Below, piece after piece: positions 18,689-29,714 of a DNA stretch of 56,954 nt (positions are counted from its first letter, which is position 1; each line of letters starts with the position of its first letter). Both the position numbers and the translations under genes were made by a program. The DNA is from an alpha proteobacterium SCGC AAA028-C07. GTDB lineage: Bacteria; Pseudomonadota; Alphaproteobacteria; Pelagibacterales; Pelagibacteraceae. The DNA is taken from assembly GCA_000419465.1 (NCBI GenBank), contig ATTB01000002.1, forward strand, positions 22,125 to 79,078, written 5' to 3'. The notes beneath the pieces were generated by a model. It searched no databases and had not been told where the DNA came from. It saw nothing but the letters and a program-made list of their open reading frames with translations.

Positions 18689-19255
18689 TTATTTTGGAGA
18701 TCTTTTTGAAAGTATTCTTTGAAGGGTTCTTCTGTGCATCTTAAGCCTTCTAGCCGTCTCAGAAACATTTCGGTCACACAATTCGAACACTCTCTGAATA
18801 TGTTCCCATTTTACCCTATCCGCAGACATTGGGTTCTCTGGAGGAATTGCTTTCTTATCTTTATCCGCCAACAAAGCGGCCTCTAAATCCTCGGCGTCAG
18901 CTGGCTTTGCAAGGTAATCTATGGCTCCTGATTTAACTGCCGCAACAGCCGTTGGAATGTTTCCGTAGCCGGTTAAAACTATAATTCTACTGTCAGCTTT
19001 GACCTTGTGGATCTCTTTAACAACATCCAGACCGCTCCCATCGTTCAGTCTAAGGTCTATAATGGCAAAAGCAGGGGCCGCAACTTTAACTTTTTGGTTT
19101 GCCTCAGCAACGCTAGAGGCTGAAGTAACTAAAAAACCTTTATTTTCCATGGCTTTTGAAAGCCTGTTTCGAAATGGATCGTCATCGTCCACTATGAGCA
19201 AAGATTTGTTCTCGAACTGCCCTAGATTCACTTTTGAGTTTAAAATTTTATTCAT
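18689..19255 (-). CDS. regA: RegA/ActR/PrrA global redox response regulator
   Basis: 188 residues. The receiver domain has LLIVDDDDPFRNRL, the phospho-acceptor Asp in AIIDLRLNDGSG, LTGYGNI and the unusual YLAKPAD switch region. A short linker leads to a Fis-type helix-turn-helix, RNVSETARRLKMHRRTLQRI, almost invariant in alphaproteobacterial RegA. RegA controls respiration, carbon and nitrogen genes in response to redox state sensed by RegB. The gene stands out in composition: lines near 18901 and 19021 count about 48% and 53% G+C against about 20-30% in flanking genes, with GAG, GCC, GAC and AAC codons instead of the local A/T-ending ones. Its kinase regB lies 4.3 kb away beyond the polyamine operon, facing it. 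Confidence 0.95.
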   Translation of the reverse strand: MNKILNSKVNLGQFENKSLLIVDDDDPFRNRLSKAMENKGFLVTSASSVAEANQKVKVAAPAFAIIDLRLNDGSGLDVVKEIHKVKADSRIIVLTGYGNIPTAVAAVKSGAIDYLAKPADAEDLEAALLADKDKKAIPPENPMSADRVKWEHIQRVFELCDRNVSETARRLKMHRRTLQRILSKRSPK

Positions 19256-19264
19256 CGAGACCTG

Positions 19265-19293
19265 ACTATAGTCCTTCCCGAACCTGATCTCAA
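19265..19293 (-). promoter_or_regulatory. Putative strong, near-leaderless promoter of regA
   Basis: On the minus strand, TTGAGA (19293-19288) and TATAGT (19270-19265) are 17 bases apart, each 5/6 to consensus. Only 9 bases separate the -10 box from the start codon, so transcription should begin at about 19258, giving a leader of about 0-4 bases. The -10 box lies inside the perfect palindrome GACTATAGTC (19264-19273), a possible autoregulatory site. This is consensus-based inference. Confidence 0.5.
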
Positions 19294-19424
19294 GCTAAGG
19301 TCACAGTGTAAAAAAAATTTCTCTTACCTAAAATAAATACTTTACAGAAATTAAAAATAGCTTTAATTCCCGACTCAGTTGGTTAATTAATAATAATTTT
19401 TTTAACAAAAGGACATAACAAGAA

Positions 19425-20615
19425 TTGAAAAAGTTTAATTCTGTTTCTGACTTAGTCAGAGAACTTCAGCCGGTAAATCCTGTATATTGTGTTCGCCCAG
19501 AAAGTATAAAACTGGCTTGCAATTTTTTTGTAAATAATTTTCCGGGGAAACCCCTATACGCTGTAAAAACAAATCCTCATAAAAGTGTTATCAAACACAT
19601 CTATCAAAATGGAATTTCAAATTTTGATGTAGCTTCTCTAGAAGAAATTAAATTAGTTAAATCGATTGCAAAAGATGCAAAACTTTATTTCATGCACACA
19701 GTAAAAAATAGAAAGAGTATTGAAGAAGCATATTTTAATTATGGTGTGAGAGATTTTTCTTTCGATACAAAAGATGAATTAATTAAAATTTTTGAAGCAA
19801 CTAAAGATGCGAAAGATTTAACTTTATATTTAAGAATATTTGTTTCGAACGAACATTCTGAAATTGATCTATCTAAAAAGTTTGGAGCATCTCCTACTGA
19901 AGCTATTGGGTTAATAAAATTAGTAAGACCGCTTGTTAAAAAACTTGGAGTAAGTTTCCACGTTGGTTCGCAGTGTATGCATCCAGTATCTTACTCAAAA
20001 GGAATTAAAGAAATTGGAAATATAATTGCAAAATCAGGAATTACGCCTGACATTATTAATGTAGGTGGAGGATTCCCGTCTAAGTATCCAGATTTATATC
20101 CTCAGCCATTAGAAAACTATATGGAAGAAATTAAAAAAGCAGTAAACAAATTAAATCTACCCAAACAACCAGAGTTAATTTGCGAACCAGGAAGAGCTAT
20201 TGTTGCGGAAAGTGGTTCTACTATTGTTAAAGTTGAACTTAGAAAAAAACAAAGTCTTTATATTAATGATGGAACTTATGGATCTTTATTTGATGCTGGA
20301 GTTCCAAATTTTATTTTCCCAACAAAAGTTATTGATACTGGAAAAGATTTAAGCAGACGCTTCACTCCTTTCAATTTTTACGGACCAACTTGTGATAGTA
20401 TGGATTTCATGAAAGGTCCTTACATGTTGCCAAATAATTTAAAAGAAGGCGATTATATCGAGATTGGACAATTAGGAAGTTACGGTTTAACTTTTAGAAC
20501 TAAATTTAATGGTTTTTACTCAGATGATATTTTTGAAATTGATGATAAACCAATAATGTCTGTTTACCAAAATGAACAGGACGAGGAATATAAAAGCAAT
20601 TATCTTGTTGCTTAA
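19425..20615 (+). CDS. Ornithine decarboxylase-like (fold type III PLP enzyme)
   Basis: A 396-residue alanine-racemase-fold decarboxylase. The PLP lysine is K48 in PLYAVKTNPH. HVGSQ (near residue 180) and INVGGGFPSKYP (near 210) form the phosphate and stacking sites, and CEPGRAIVAESG precedes the C-terminal β domain. The active-site cysteine motif is YGPTCDSMD, the ODC form rather than the CESGD of diaminopimelate decarboxylase. It most likely makes putrescine from ornithine, but with agmatine-processing genes downstream, arginine decarboxylation is an alternative. The start is TTG with AAAGGA about ten bases upstream; no better ATG exists before the conserved YCVRPESI. It is the first gene of the polyamine operon, overlapping the next start by 1 base. 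Confidence 0.85.
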   Translation: MKKFNSVSDLVRELQPVNPVYCVRPESIKLACNFFVNNFPGKPLYAVKTNPHKSVIKHIYQNGISNFDVASLEEIKLVKSIAKDAKLYFMHTVKNRKSIEEAYFNYGVRDFSFDTKDELIKIFEATKDAKDLTLYLRIFVSNEHSEIDLSKKFGASPTEAIGLIKLVRPLVKKLGVSFHVGSQCMHPVSYSKGIKEIGNIIAKSGITPDIINVGGGFPSKYPDLYPQPLENYMEEIKKAVNKLNLPKQPELICEPGRAIVAESGSTIVKVELRKKQSLYINDGTYGSLFDAGVPNFIFPTKVIDTGKDLSRRFTPFNFYGPTCDSMDFMKGPYMLPNNLKEGDYIEIGQLGSYGLTFRTKFNGFYSDDIFEIDDKPIMSVYQNEQDEEYKSNYLVA

Positions 20616-21661
20616 TGAACAAATCATCAAATCCAACTGTAGGTCACAACAAATCTAGCTTTTTAAGTAAAGCTATAGAGCACATAGATATTACGTCTTT
20701 TGATGCAAGGCCCATCATAGATGCTATGGCTAAGATGTCTTTTACATCTAGAGAAACAGCCAATGCAGCTCAAATCTATAACGAAATGTTAAACGACAAA
20801 AACTGCACTATTTTCTTAACTTTAGCAGGATCAACTTCTGCTGCGGGATGTATGAAAGTTTATGCCGATCTAGTTAAAAACAACATGGTTGATGCTATCG
20901 TTTCAACAGGAGCATCTATTGTTGATATGGATTTCTTTGAAGCACTAGGCTTTAAACATTACCAAGGATCTCAATTCCAAAACGACAATGTATTAAGAGA
21001 GCATTATATCGATAGAATATATGACACCTATATTGATGAAGACCAACTACAAGCGTGCGATAAGACAGTTGGCGAAATAGCAGATCAATTAGAACCTAGA
21101 CCTTATACTTCGCGTGAATTCATAAGAGAAATGGGAAAATATTTAACAAAACATTCAAAGAAGAAAGAATCTTTAATTCAACTTGCTTACGAAAATGATG
21201 TACCAATATTCTGTCCTGCTTTTGTAGATTCCAGTGCCGGGTTTGGTTTGGTAATTCACCAAGAAAGGAATCCAGAAAAACATTTAACAATTGACTCTGT
21301 GAGAGATTTTAGAGAACTTACTGAAATTAAAATTAAATCAAAAACTTCAGGTTTATTAATGATCGGTGGTGGGGTTCCTAAAAACTATATTCAAGACACA
21401 GTAATATGCGCTGAGCTTTTAGGAAAAGAAGTTGATATGCATAAATACGCTATACAAATTACTGTTGCTGACGTTAGAGATGGAGCGTGCAGTTCTTCTA
21501 CATTAAAAGAAGCAAGCTCATGGGGAAAAGTAGATACAGCAAGAGAGCAAATGGTTTTCGCTGAAGCAACTAGCGTTATACCTCTTATAGCAAGTGATGC
21601 ATTTCATAGAGGCTACTGGAAAAATAGACCTAAAAGGAGTTTTTCTAAATTATTTAAATAA
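20615..21661 (+). CDS. Deoxyhypusine synthase-like protein
   Basis: A 348-residue homologue of eukaryotic/archaeal deoxyhypusine synthase. Visible family segments are TLAGSTSAAGCMKVYADLV, the NAD-binding DAIVSTGASIVDMDFFEALG, GLLMIGGGVPKN and SWGKVDTA. The last contains K305, equivalent to the catalytic lysine that carries the butylimine intermediate, so the enzyme should be active. Bacteria have no eIF5A to modify; bacterial homologues have been associated with homospermidine formation or similar aminobutyl transfer. The position between ornithine decarboxylase and the agmatine genes fits a small-polyamine product. It starts within the odc stop codon (TAATG) and is followed after 3 bases by aguB. 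Confidence 0.88.
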   Translation: MNKSSNPTVGHNKSSFLSKAIEHIDITSFDARPIIDAMAKMSFTSRETANAAQIYNEMLNDKNCTIFLTLAGSTSAAGCMKVYADLVKNNMVDAIVSTGASIVDMDFFEALGFKHYQGSQFQNDNVLREHYIDRIYDTYIDEDQLQACDKTVGEIADQLEPRPYTSREFIREMGKYLTKHSKKKESLIQLAYENDVPIFCPAFVDSSAGFGLVIHQERNPEKHLTIDSVRDFRELTEIKIKSKTSGLLMIGGGVPKNYIQDTVICAELLGKEVDMHKYAIQITVADVRDGACSSSTLKEASSWGKVDTAREQMVFAEATSVIPLIASDAFHRGYWKNRPKRSFSKLFK

Positions 21662-21664
21662 ACA

Positions 21665-22546
21665 ATGTCTTCACTAACTAAAGTAGCTTTGGTGCAGATG
21701 AAGATGGACGCTGATCCAAAAAAAAATCTCTCTAAAGCCATTGATAAAATAAAATTAGCTAAAAAAAAAGGCGCACAAATTGTTTGTTTGCCTGAACTAT
21801 TTCTTACGCATTATTTTTGCCAAGAAGAAAATCACGACAACTTTGCAATAGCAGAAAAAATACCTGGAAAAACTACTAATGCATTATGTGAATTAGCAAA
21901 AAAAATAAGTGTAATTATAATCGTTCCTCTTTTTGAAAAGAAAGTTTCAGGTCTTTATCATAACTCATGTGTTGTGATTGATGAAAAAGGAAAAATCTTT
22001 GGTCATTATAGAAAAATGCATATTCCTGATGATCCGCAATATTATGAAAAGTTTTATTTCACGCCAGGCGATTTAGGTTTTAAAAGTTTCAAGACTAAGC
22101 ACGGTACGATTGGAACTTTAATATGCTGGGATCAATGGTTTCCAGAAGCAGCCCGTTTAACAGCTCTAAAGGGTGCAGAAATTATATTTTATCCAACAGC
22201 AATAGGCTGGCACTTACGTGAGAAAAAAGAATTTGGCAAATCACAATTAAATGCATGGCTTACAATTCAAAGATCACACGCCATAGCGAATGGTGTATTT
22301 GTTGTTTCTGTCAACAGAGTGGGCATTGAGGGCAAAAAGGATAAGGCTATCGAATTTTGGGGCAATTCAATCGTATTTGACCCTAATGGAAATATTATTG
22401 CGGAAGCTAGCAACGACAAGGAAGAAATAATTATCTGCAATATTGATCTAAACAAAGTTGAGAAAGTAAGACAACATTGGCCATTCCTGAGGGACAGAAG
22501 AATTGATCAATACCACGGTCTATTAAAGAATCCTTCCGATGAATGA
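21665..22546 (+). CDS. aguB: N-carbamoylputrescine amidase
   Basis: A 293-residue nitrilase-superfamily amidase. The catalytic triad is visible: Glu in CLPELFLTHYFC, Lys in HYRKMHIPDDP and Cys in GTLICWDQWFPE. Further AguB signatures are EKFYFTPGD, YPTAIGW and the ending WPFLRDRRIDQY. The enzyme hydrolyses N-carbamoylputrescine to putrescine, CO2 and ammonia, the step after agmatine deiminase. The downstream aguA start lies 8 bases inside this gene, so the two steps are translationally coupled. Confidence 0.92.
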   Translation: MSSLTKVALVQMKMDADPKKNLSKAIDKIKLAKKKGAQIVCLPELFLTHYFCQEENHDNFAIAEKIPGKTTNALCELAKKISVIIIVPLFEKKVSGLYHNSCVVIDEKGKIFGHYRKMHIPDDPQYYEKFYFTPGDLGFKSFKTKHGTIGTLICWDQWFPEAARLTALKGAEIIFYPTAIGWHLREKKEFGKSQLNAWLTIQRSHAIANGVFVVSVNRVGIEGKKDKAIEFWGNSIVFDPNGNIIAEASNDKEEIIICNIDLNKVEKVRQHWPFLRDRRIDQYHGLLKNPSDE

Positions 22547-23609
22547 AAATCTGGCATCCTTGGGTTATAGAATGCCGGCAGAGTGGGAAAAGCAAAGCTC
22601 TACATGGTTAGCATGGCCACATAATAAAAATGACTGGCCTGATAAATTTGAAAATATTCCTTCAACTTTTGCTAAAATAGCTTCAGCCTTATCTAAAGTT
22701 CAAAACGTTGATATTTTAATCCAATCAAAAGCTGTTAAAAAAAATATTAAGAGAATTCTAATTAAAGAAAAAACAAACCTTAATAAGGTTAATTTTCATA
22801 TCATTAAAACAAATAGAGTTTGGACCAGAGATACAGGGCCTATTTTTCTAGTAAACGATCTTTTGAAAAAGAAGATCATGACAAATTTTCATTTCAATGC
22901 GTGGGCAAAATATAAAGATTACAATTTCGACAATAATATAAAGCCACAAATAGCAAAAATTAAAAATATAGAATTAATAGATATAAAAGCAAAAATTAAA
23001 AACAAAGTTAAAGATGTTATACTAGAAGGTGGTGCAATTGACGTGAATGGAAAAGGAACTTTAATTGCAACAAAAGAATGTTTGTTAAGCAAAGTTCAAG
23101 AAAGAAATCCTGGATTAAGTAGAGAAAAATTAGAAATAATCTTAAGCGAAAGTTTAAATATCAAAAATTTTATATGGCTTAATAAAGGTATTGTCGGCGA
23201 TGACACTCACGGTCATATCGATGACATCACTAGATTTTTTGATGATGATAAAATCTTTACAGCGATGGAATATCAAAAAAGTGATGAAAATTATTCAGCT
23301 TTAAATGAAAATTTAAAAATATTAAAAAGATCTAGAAATCACTTAGGCAAACAAAATACTATCGTAGAAATTCCAATGCCATCACCTTTAATTATAGATG
23401 ACACAAGAGTGCCTGCTAGCTACTTAAATTTTTATATAGCAAATAAAATTGTTCTTCTGCCAGTATTTGAAGATAAAAATGATGACAAAGCTTTTCAAAT
23501 TTTAGAAAAGCATTTTAAGGATAGAAAAATTGTTCCAATCAACTGTCGTGATCTAATTTGGGGATTTGGAGCAATTCACTGTATGACACAACAAGAGCCA
23601 GCTATATAA
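22539..23609 (+). CDS. aguA: Agmatine deiminase
   Basis: A 356-residue guanidine-modifying enzyme. It opens with YRMPAEWEKQSSTWLAWPHN, then has NRVWTRDTGPIF, VILEGGAIDVNG, the catalytic acid/His region GDDTHGHIDDITRF and the C-terminal nucleophile Cys in GFGAIHCMTQQEP. It converts agmatine to N-carbamoylputrescine, which AguB finishes. No agmatine-forming SpeA-type arginine decarboxylase lies in the window, so agmatine must come from elsewhere, from outside the cell, or from the small decarboxylase at the head of this operon. Its 3' end overlaps the convergent regB by 8 bases. Confidence 0.93.
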   Translation: MNENLASLGYRMPAEWEKQSSTWLAWPHNKNDWPDKFENIPSTFAKIASALSKVQNVDILIQSKAVKKNIKRILIKEKTNLNKVNFHIIKTNRVWTRDTGPIFLVNDLLKKKIMTNFHFNAWAKYKDYNFDNNIKPQIAKIKNIELIDIKAKIKNKVKDVILEGGAIDVNGKGTLIATKECLLSKVQERNPGLSREKLEIILSESLNIKNFIWLNKGIVGDDTHGHIDDITRFFDDDKIFTAMEYQKSDENYSALNENLKILKRSRNHLGKQNTIVEIPMPSPLIIDDTRVPASYLNFYIANKIVLLPVFEDKNDDKAFQILEKHFKDRKIVPINCRDLIWGFGAIHCMTQQEPAI

Positions 23610-24894
23610 GTTTTAAATTAACTAAATCTTTTTTCTTCCAAAATATATCAATTACAGCACCTTTATTTTCTAAATTATAGAAATTAATAACAGCAGATAA
23701 CTTTTCTAAAAAAACTTTTGCTATAAAAATACCAAGACCTAACCCTTCTTTATTATTATCTAGATCTCTTTTATTAATATAAGGCTCTCCTAAAAATCCT
23801 AATATTTGTTTTGAAAAACCTATACCATCATCTTCAACTTTTATTCTCAACTCATTTTCATTAGATAGTAAAAAAATTTCAATTTTATTTGAAGAAAATT
23901 TTACAGCATTATCAATGATATTCTTAAGACTATAAATAATCTCAATTTTTTTCGTAATTAAATAATCTTTTCTATAATCATCTATATTAATAGTAATTTT
24001 TTTCTTACTTAGATCTTTAAATGAATCTACAATTTCTTGAACGATAATTTTAAATGATGCTTTATCAAAAAATTTATCTTCTTTTTCCGTATAAGGATTT
24101 TTTGATATCTGCTTTAATATTTCGCTACATCTTTTTGATTGAGAAATAAGCAAATCTAAATCTTGATTAAACTTTTTATTTGACCCTATTTCTTTTTTTA
24201 ACTCTTTAGCAACTAACGATATCGTATTTAATGGCGTTCCTAATTCATGAGCTGCAGCGGCTGCCAGACCTCCTAAAGATTTTAATTCTTGCTCTCTTAA
24301 AAAGATCTGCTGTAAAACATTAAAAGCTTCATTTCTTTGTGCGCTTTCAATTGCTAATCTTTGTGAATAAATAGCTAAAAATATTATCGCTGTGCACAGT
24401 GCCAATGCTAATCCTAAAATATAAAACTTTGGAAAAAGGTAATTATTTTCGAGTCCAGGTAGTTCAAAATAAAAAAATGATAAAATAATAATTAACAGGA
24501 TTGATAAAAAACCTATCAAAATACTGCTTCTTAGATTTAGAAATCCTGCGGCAATTGTAATCGGAGCGACAATTAATATTGAAAAGGGATTGGTTAACCC
24601 ACCGGTTAAAAATAATAATCCGAATAACTGAAATAAATCATAGAGGATGCTAAAAGTGGCTTGTTTATTGGATAATAAGTCAGTTTTTTTTGATCTCAAT
24701 TGAAGAAAAATATTAAGAAAAGAAGAAAACAAAACTAATAAATAACAATGCCCAATATTAAAACTGAAATTAAAATAAAAATATACAATTGATATTGTTG
24801 CAAACTGTCCAAAAATCGCAACCCAACGAATATTGATTAGTGTTAAAAGTTTTATCTGATTATCATTTAGCCCTGGTAGTTTTGCTAAATTCAT
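23602..24894 (-). CDS. regB: RegB/PrrB/ActS redox sensor histidine kinase
   Basis: A 430-residue membrane kinase with about six N-terminal transmembrane segments (about 20-180). GGLTNPF at 98-104 matches the RegB loop implicated in quinone sensing. The H-box is AAAAAHELGTPLN with His216. Cys256 in QSKRCSEIL corresponds to the redox-active cysteine of RegB (Cys265 in Rhodobacter). The ATPase domain has NIIDNAVKFS, DDGIGFSKQ and GLGLGIFIAKV. It phosphorylates RegA under reducing conditions. Unusually, regA is not adjacent and no senC/sco gene accompanies it. gyrB ends 4 bases upstream of its start, so it may be transcribed from the gyrB side. Confidence 0.92.
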   Translation of the reverse strand: MNLAKLPGLNDNQIKLLTLINIRWVAIFGQFATISIVYFYFNFSFNIGHCYLLVLFSSFLNIFLQLRSKKTDLLSNKQATFSILYDLFQLFGLLFLTGGLTNPFSILIVAPITIAAGFLNLRSSILIGFLSILLIIILSFFYFELPGLENNYLFPKFYILGLALALCTAIIFLAIYSQRLAIESAQRNEAFNVLQQIFLREQELKSLGGLAAAAAHELGTPLNTISLVAKELKKEIGSNKKFNQDLDLLISQSKRCSEILKQISKNPYTEKEDKFFDKASFKIIVQEIVDSFKDLSKKKITINIDDYRKDYLITKKIEIIYSLKNIIDNAVKFSSNKIEIFLLSNENELRIKVEDDGIGFSKQILGFLGEPYINKRDLDNNKEGLGLGIFIAKVFLEKLSAVINFYNLENKGAVIDIFWKKKDLVNLKLI

Positions 24895-24898
24895 TAAA

Positions 24899-27451
<2,553 letters not shown>

Positions 27452-27514
27452 TTATGAATTTTTTATTGAAGGCTTTTATAACATTTTTTATCCCTAATTA
27501 GGACAAGGTAATTG

Positions 27515-28594
27515 CTATAATTTTACAAAAATTGCTTTATTTTCAATAGTTTGGAACGGTTGTAAGTTAGTTCCTGTGTACCAAGTTTGCATCCCTATTT
27601 TTGCAATTTCATCGAAAAAGAGTTCGAGGTTTTTACCATCTATATGAGATGCAATTTCATCAAATAAAAGTATCGAATTTATATTTTTAGATTTCATTAA
27701 CAAAATAAATGCCAAAATTAATGATATTAATATTTTTTTTTGCTCGCCTGTAGAACATAGATCAGAATTTAATTTGGTTTCTTCATTAAAAAATTCAAAA
27801 ATATCAAATTGTGGACCAACACTATTTCTTTTGATTATTTGATCTATCTCACGTTTTTCGAAATATTTTTTTTCAAAAAACGCATAGAATTCTTTTTCGT
27901 CAATATTCAAATCTAAATCGTAAGAGTTTTTAATATTCAATTTAATCTTTAAAAATTTATTTAATTTATTTGAAATAACATTATTAACATCACTAATAAA
28001 AGATCTTCTATAAATAAAAATACCCCACAATTCATCTATCATTTTCTTTTCAAGAATATTCAACCATTGTAAATCTTGATTTTCTTTTAATAACTGAATT
28101 CTTTCTTCTGAAAACTTTTTAAAATTACTTAAGTTTTTTTTATAACCTAAATTATAATTAGAAATAATTTTATCCAAAAATTTTCTTTTAATACTATCTC
28201 CCTCGTACATAATTTTGTCCATTTGTGGCGTTAACCAAATAAAATTTATATCTTTGAAGACTTCATTTAAGGAAGATTTATTATTATCAATGTTTAAATA
28301 TTTTTTTATTTTATCTTCTTTTGCTTCAAAAATTACATCAACTTTATAATCTTTTTTTTCATAATTAACTGTTGTGGAAATAATTGTTTTATCTTTTGAA
28401 TCTTTTTTTATACAATCTTCTATTAATGTTCCTCTAATTCCTTTTTTATCTGAGATGAGCGATATAGCTTCTAAAACATTAGTTTTGCCGCTACCATTTG
28501 GGCCAATGATGCAAATAATTGGATGATTAGTCTTGAGTTCGGTAAAAGAATGAGATCTAAAATTTTGTAATTTTATATCTTTAATTAGGAACAT
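27515..28594 (-). CDS. recF: Recombination mediator RecF
   Basis: A 359-residue SMC-like ATPase. Walker A is IIGPNGSGKTNVLEAI (about 30-45), preceded by LQNFRSHSF; the signature region is STGEQKKILISLIL and Walker B is SILLFDEIASHID. RecF with RecO and RecR loads RecA onto gapped DNA. The middle is Lys/Asn/Phe-rich and divergent, as usual in AT-rich genomes. It starts 4 bases after the dnaN stop and belongs to the dnaA-dnaN-recF run. Confidence 0.92.
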   Translation of the reverse strand: MFLIKDIKLQNFRSHSFTELKTNHPIICIIGPNGSGKTNVLEAISLISDKKGIRGTLIEDCIKKDSKDKTIISTTVNYEKKDYKVDVIFEAKEDKIKKYLNIDNNKSSLNEVFKDINFIWLTPQMDKIMYEGDSIKRKFLDKIISNYNLGYKKNLSNFKKFSEERIQLLKENQDLQWLNILEKKMIDELWGIFIYRRSFISDVNNVISNKLNKFLKIKLNIKNSYDLDLNIDEKEFYAFFEKKYFEKREIDQIIKRNSVGPQFDIFEFFNEETKLNSDLCSTGEQKKILISLILAFILLMKSKNINSILLFDEIASHIDGKNLELFFDEIAKIGMQTWYTGTNLQPFQTIENKAIFVKL

Positions 28595-28598
28595 TTAA

Positions 28599-29714
28599 TC
28601 ATGCCACTCGCATTGGCATAATAACGTGTAGACTATTAATATCTGCTGGATCGTGAATTAATACTGGAGATGATGGATCTTTAGCATAAATCATCATATT
28701 TTTATCCTCTATAACTCCACCGACATCAATTAAATATTTAGAATTAAAACCGATTTCTAAATCTGGACCACTATAACTAAGAATAATTTCTTCAACGCCA
28801 TCCCCTGCGCTAGGATCATTAACTAATAATTTTAAAATATCTTTATTCACTACAAGTTTTAATGTTCCCTTACGATCAGACGACAATGAGTTAATCCTAT
28901 CAATTGTAGAGATAAATGATGATAAACTGACTGCTATCTTGTTACTATTATCCGTCGGTATTACTTTTGAATAATCTGGGAATCTGCCATCAATAACTTT
29001 AGAAATTAAAGTTATATCATTTATAGTAAATCTAATTTTAGTTTTGCTCGCAGTGATCTTTAGTTCTGAATTCTCTTCTTGAAGTATAGTAACTAGTTCA
29101 AATAACGTTTTTTTAGGTAAAATTACAGGTTCGAAGGCCACATCTTTATCTAATACTAATCTGCTTTTTGATAATCTATGCCCATCAGTTGCAACTGCTG
29201 AAAGATATAATTGATTATTCTCATTTGTTTTATGCAAATAAATTCCATTTAAATAATGTCTAGTCTCATCGTTTGAAATTGCAAATTTAGTCTTGTTAAG
29301 TAATTTTAAAAATACTGATGAACTAATCGCAAGAGCTTCTCCTTCGACATCGTCTTGAGTAATTGGAAAATCTTTGGGTGGTAAACATTTTAAATTAAAA
29401 TTTGATTTTGCTGAAATCAAAGAAAGTTGACCCTCAGTCTTTTGGGAAATTAATATTTCGGAACCCGATGGTAATTTTCTAACTAAATCATAGATAACTT
29501 GGGCTGTTGTAGTTGTTGAACCCTCTTTAATGATTTCACCTTTAATAACTTCAATAATAATAATATCTAAATCTGTAGCAGAAATTGTAATTTTACCATT
29601 GGATGCATCTAATAAAACGTTAGCTAATATAGGAATAGTATTTTTTTTCTCAACTATTCCCTGGATATGTGAGAGACTTTTAAGAAAAAGATCTCTATTT
29701 AACTTTAGTTCCAT
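28599..29714 (-). CDS. dnaN: DNA polymerase III beta subunit (sliding clamp)
   Basis: 371 residues, the usual clamp length, forming three repeated domains. Recognisable segments are KNTIPILANVLLDA, ATDLDIIIIE, KFAISNDETRHYLNGIYL, VATDGHRLSKS and the closing HVIMPMRV, whose Met/Pro/Met/Arg lines the cleft that binds polymerase and other clamp-binding proteins. Its start codon shares one base with the dnaA stop codon. Confidence 0.97.
   Translation of the reverse strand: MELKLNRDLFLKSLSHIQGIVEKKNTIPILANVLLDASNGKITISATDLDIIIIEVIKGEIIKEGSTTTTAQVIYDLVRKLPSGSEILISQKTEGQLSLISAKSNFNLKCLPPKDFPITQDDVEGEALAISSSVFLKLLNKTKFAISNDETRHYLNGIYLHKTNENNQLYLSAVATDGHRLSKSRLVLDKDVAFEPVILPKKTLFELVTILQEENSELKITASKTKIRFTINDITLISKVIDGRFPDYSKVIPTDNSNKIAVSLSSFISTIDRINSLSSDRKGTLKLVVNKDILKLLVNDPSAGDGVEEIILSYSGPDLEIGFNSKYLIDVGGVIEDKNMMIYAKDPSSPVLIHDPADINSLHVIMPMRVA

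Noticed and set aside
19294-19424. Structured RNA leader (speF-type) before the ornithine decarboxylase
   Set aside because: Only weak, bulged AT-rich pairings can be drawn (for example TTAATT with AATTAA around 19372-19394); no long leader hairpins are present.
27452-27514. Palindrome CCTAATTAGG before gyrB as a terminator or operator
   Set aside because: It is perfect but short, has no T-run on the gene strand, and such 10-base AT-rich palindromes are common by chance here.
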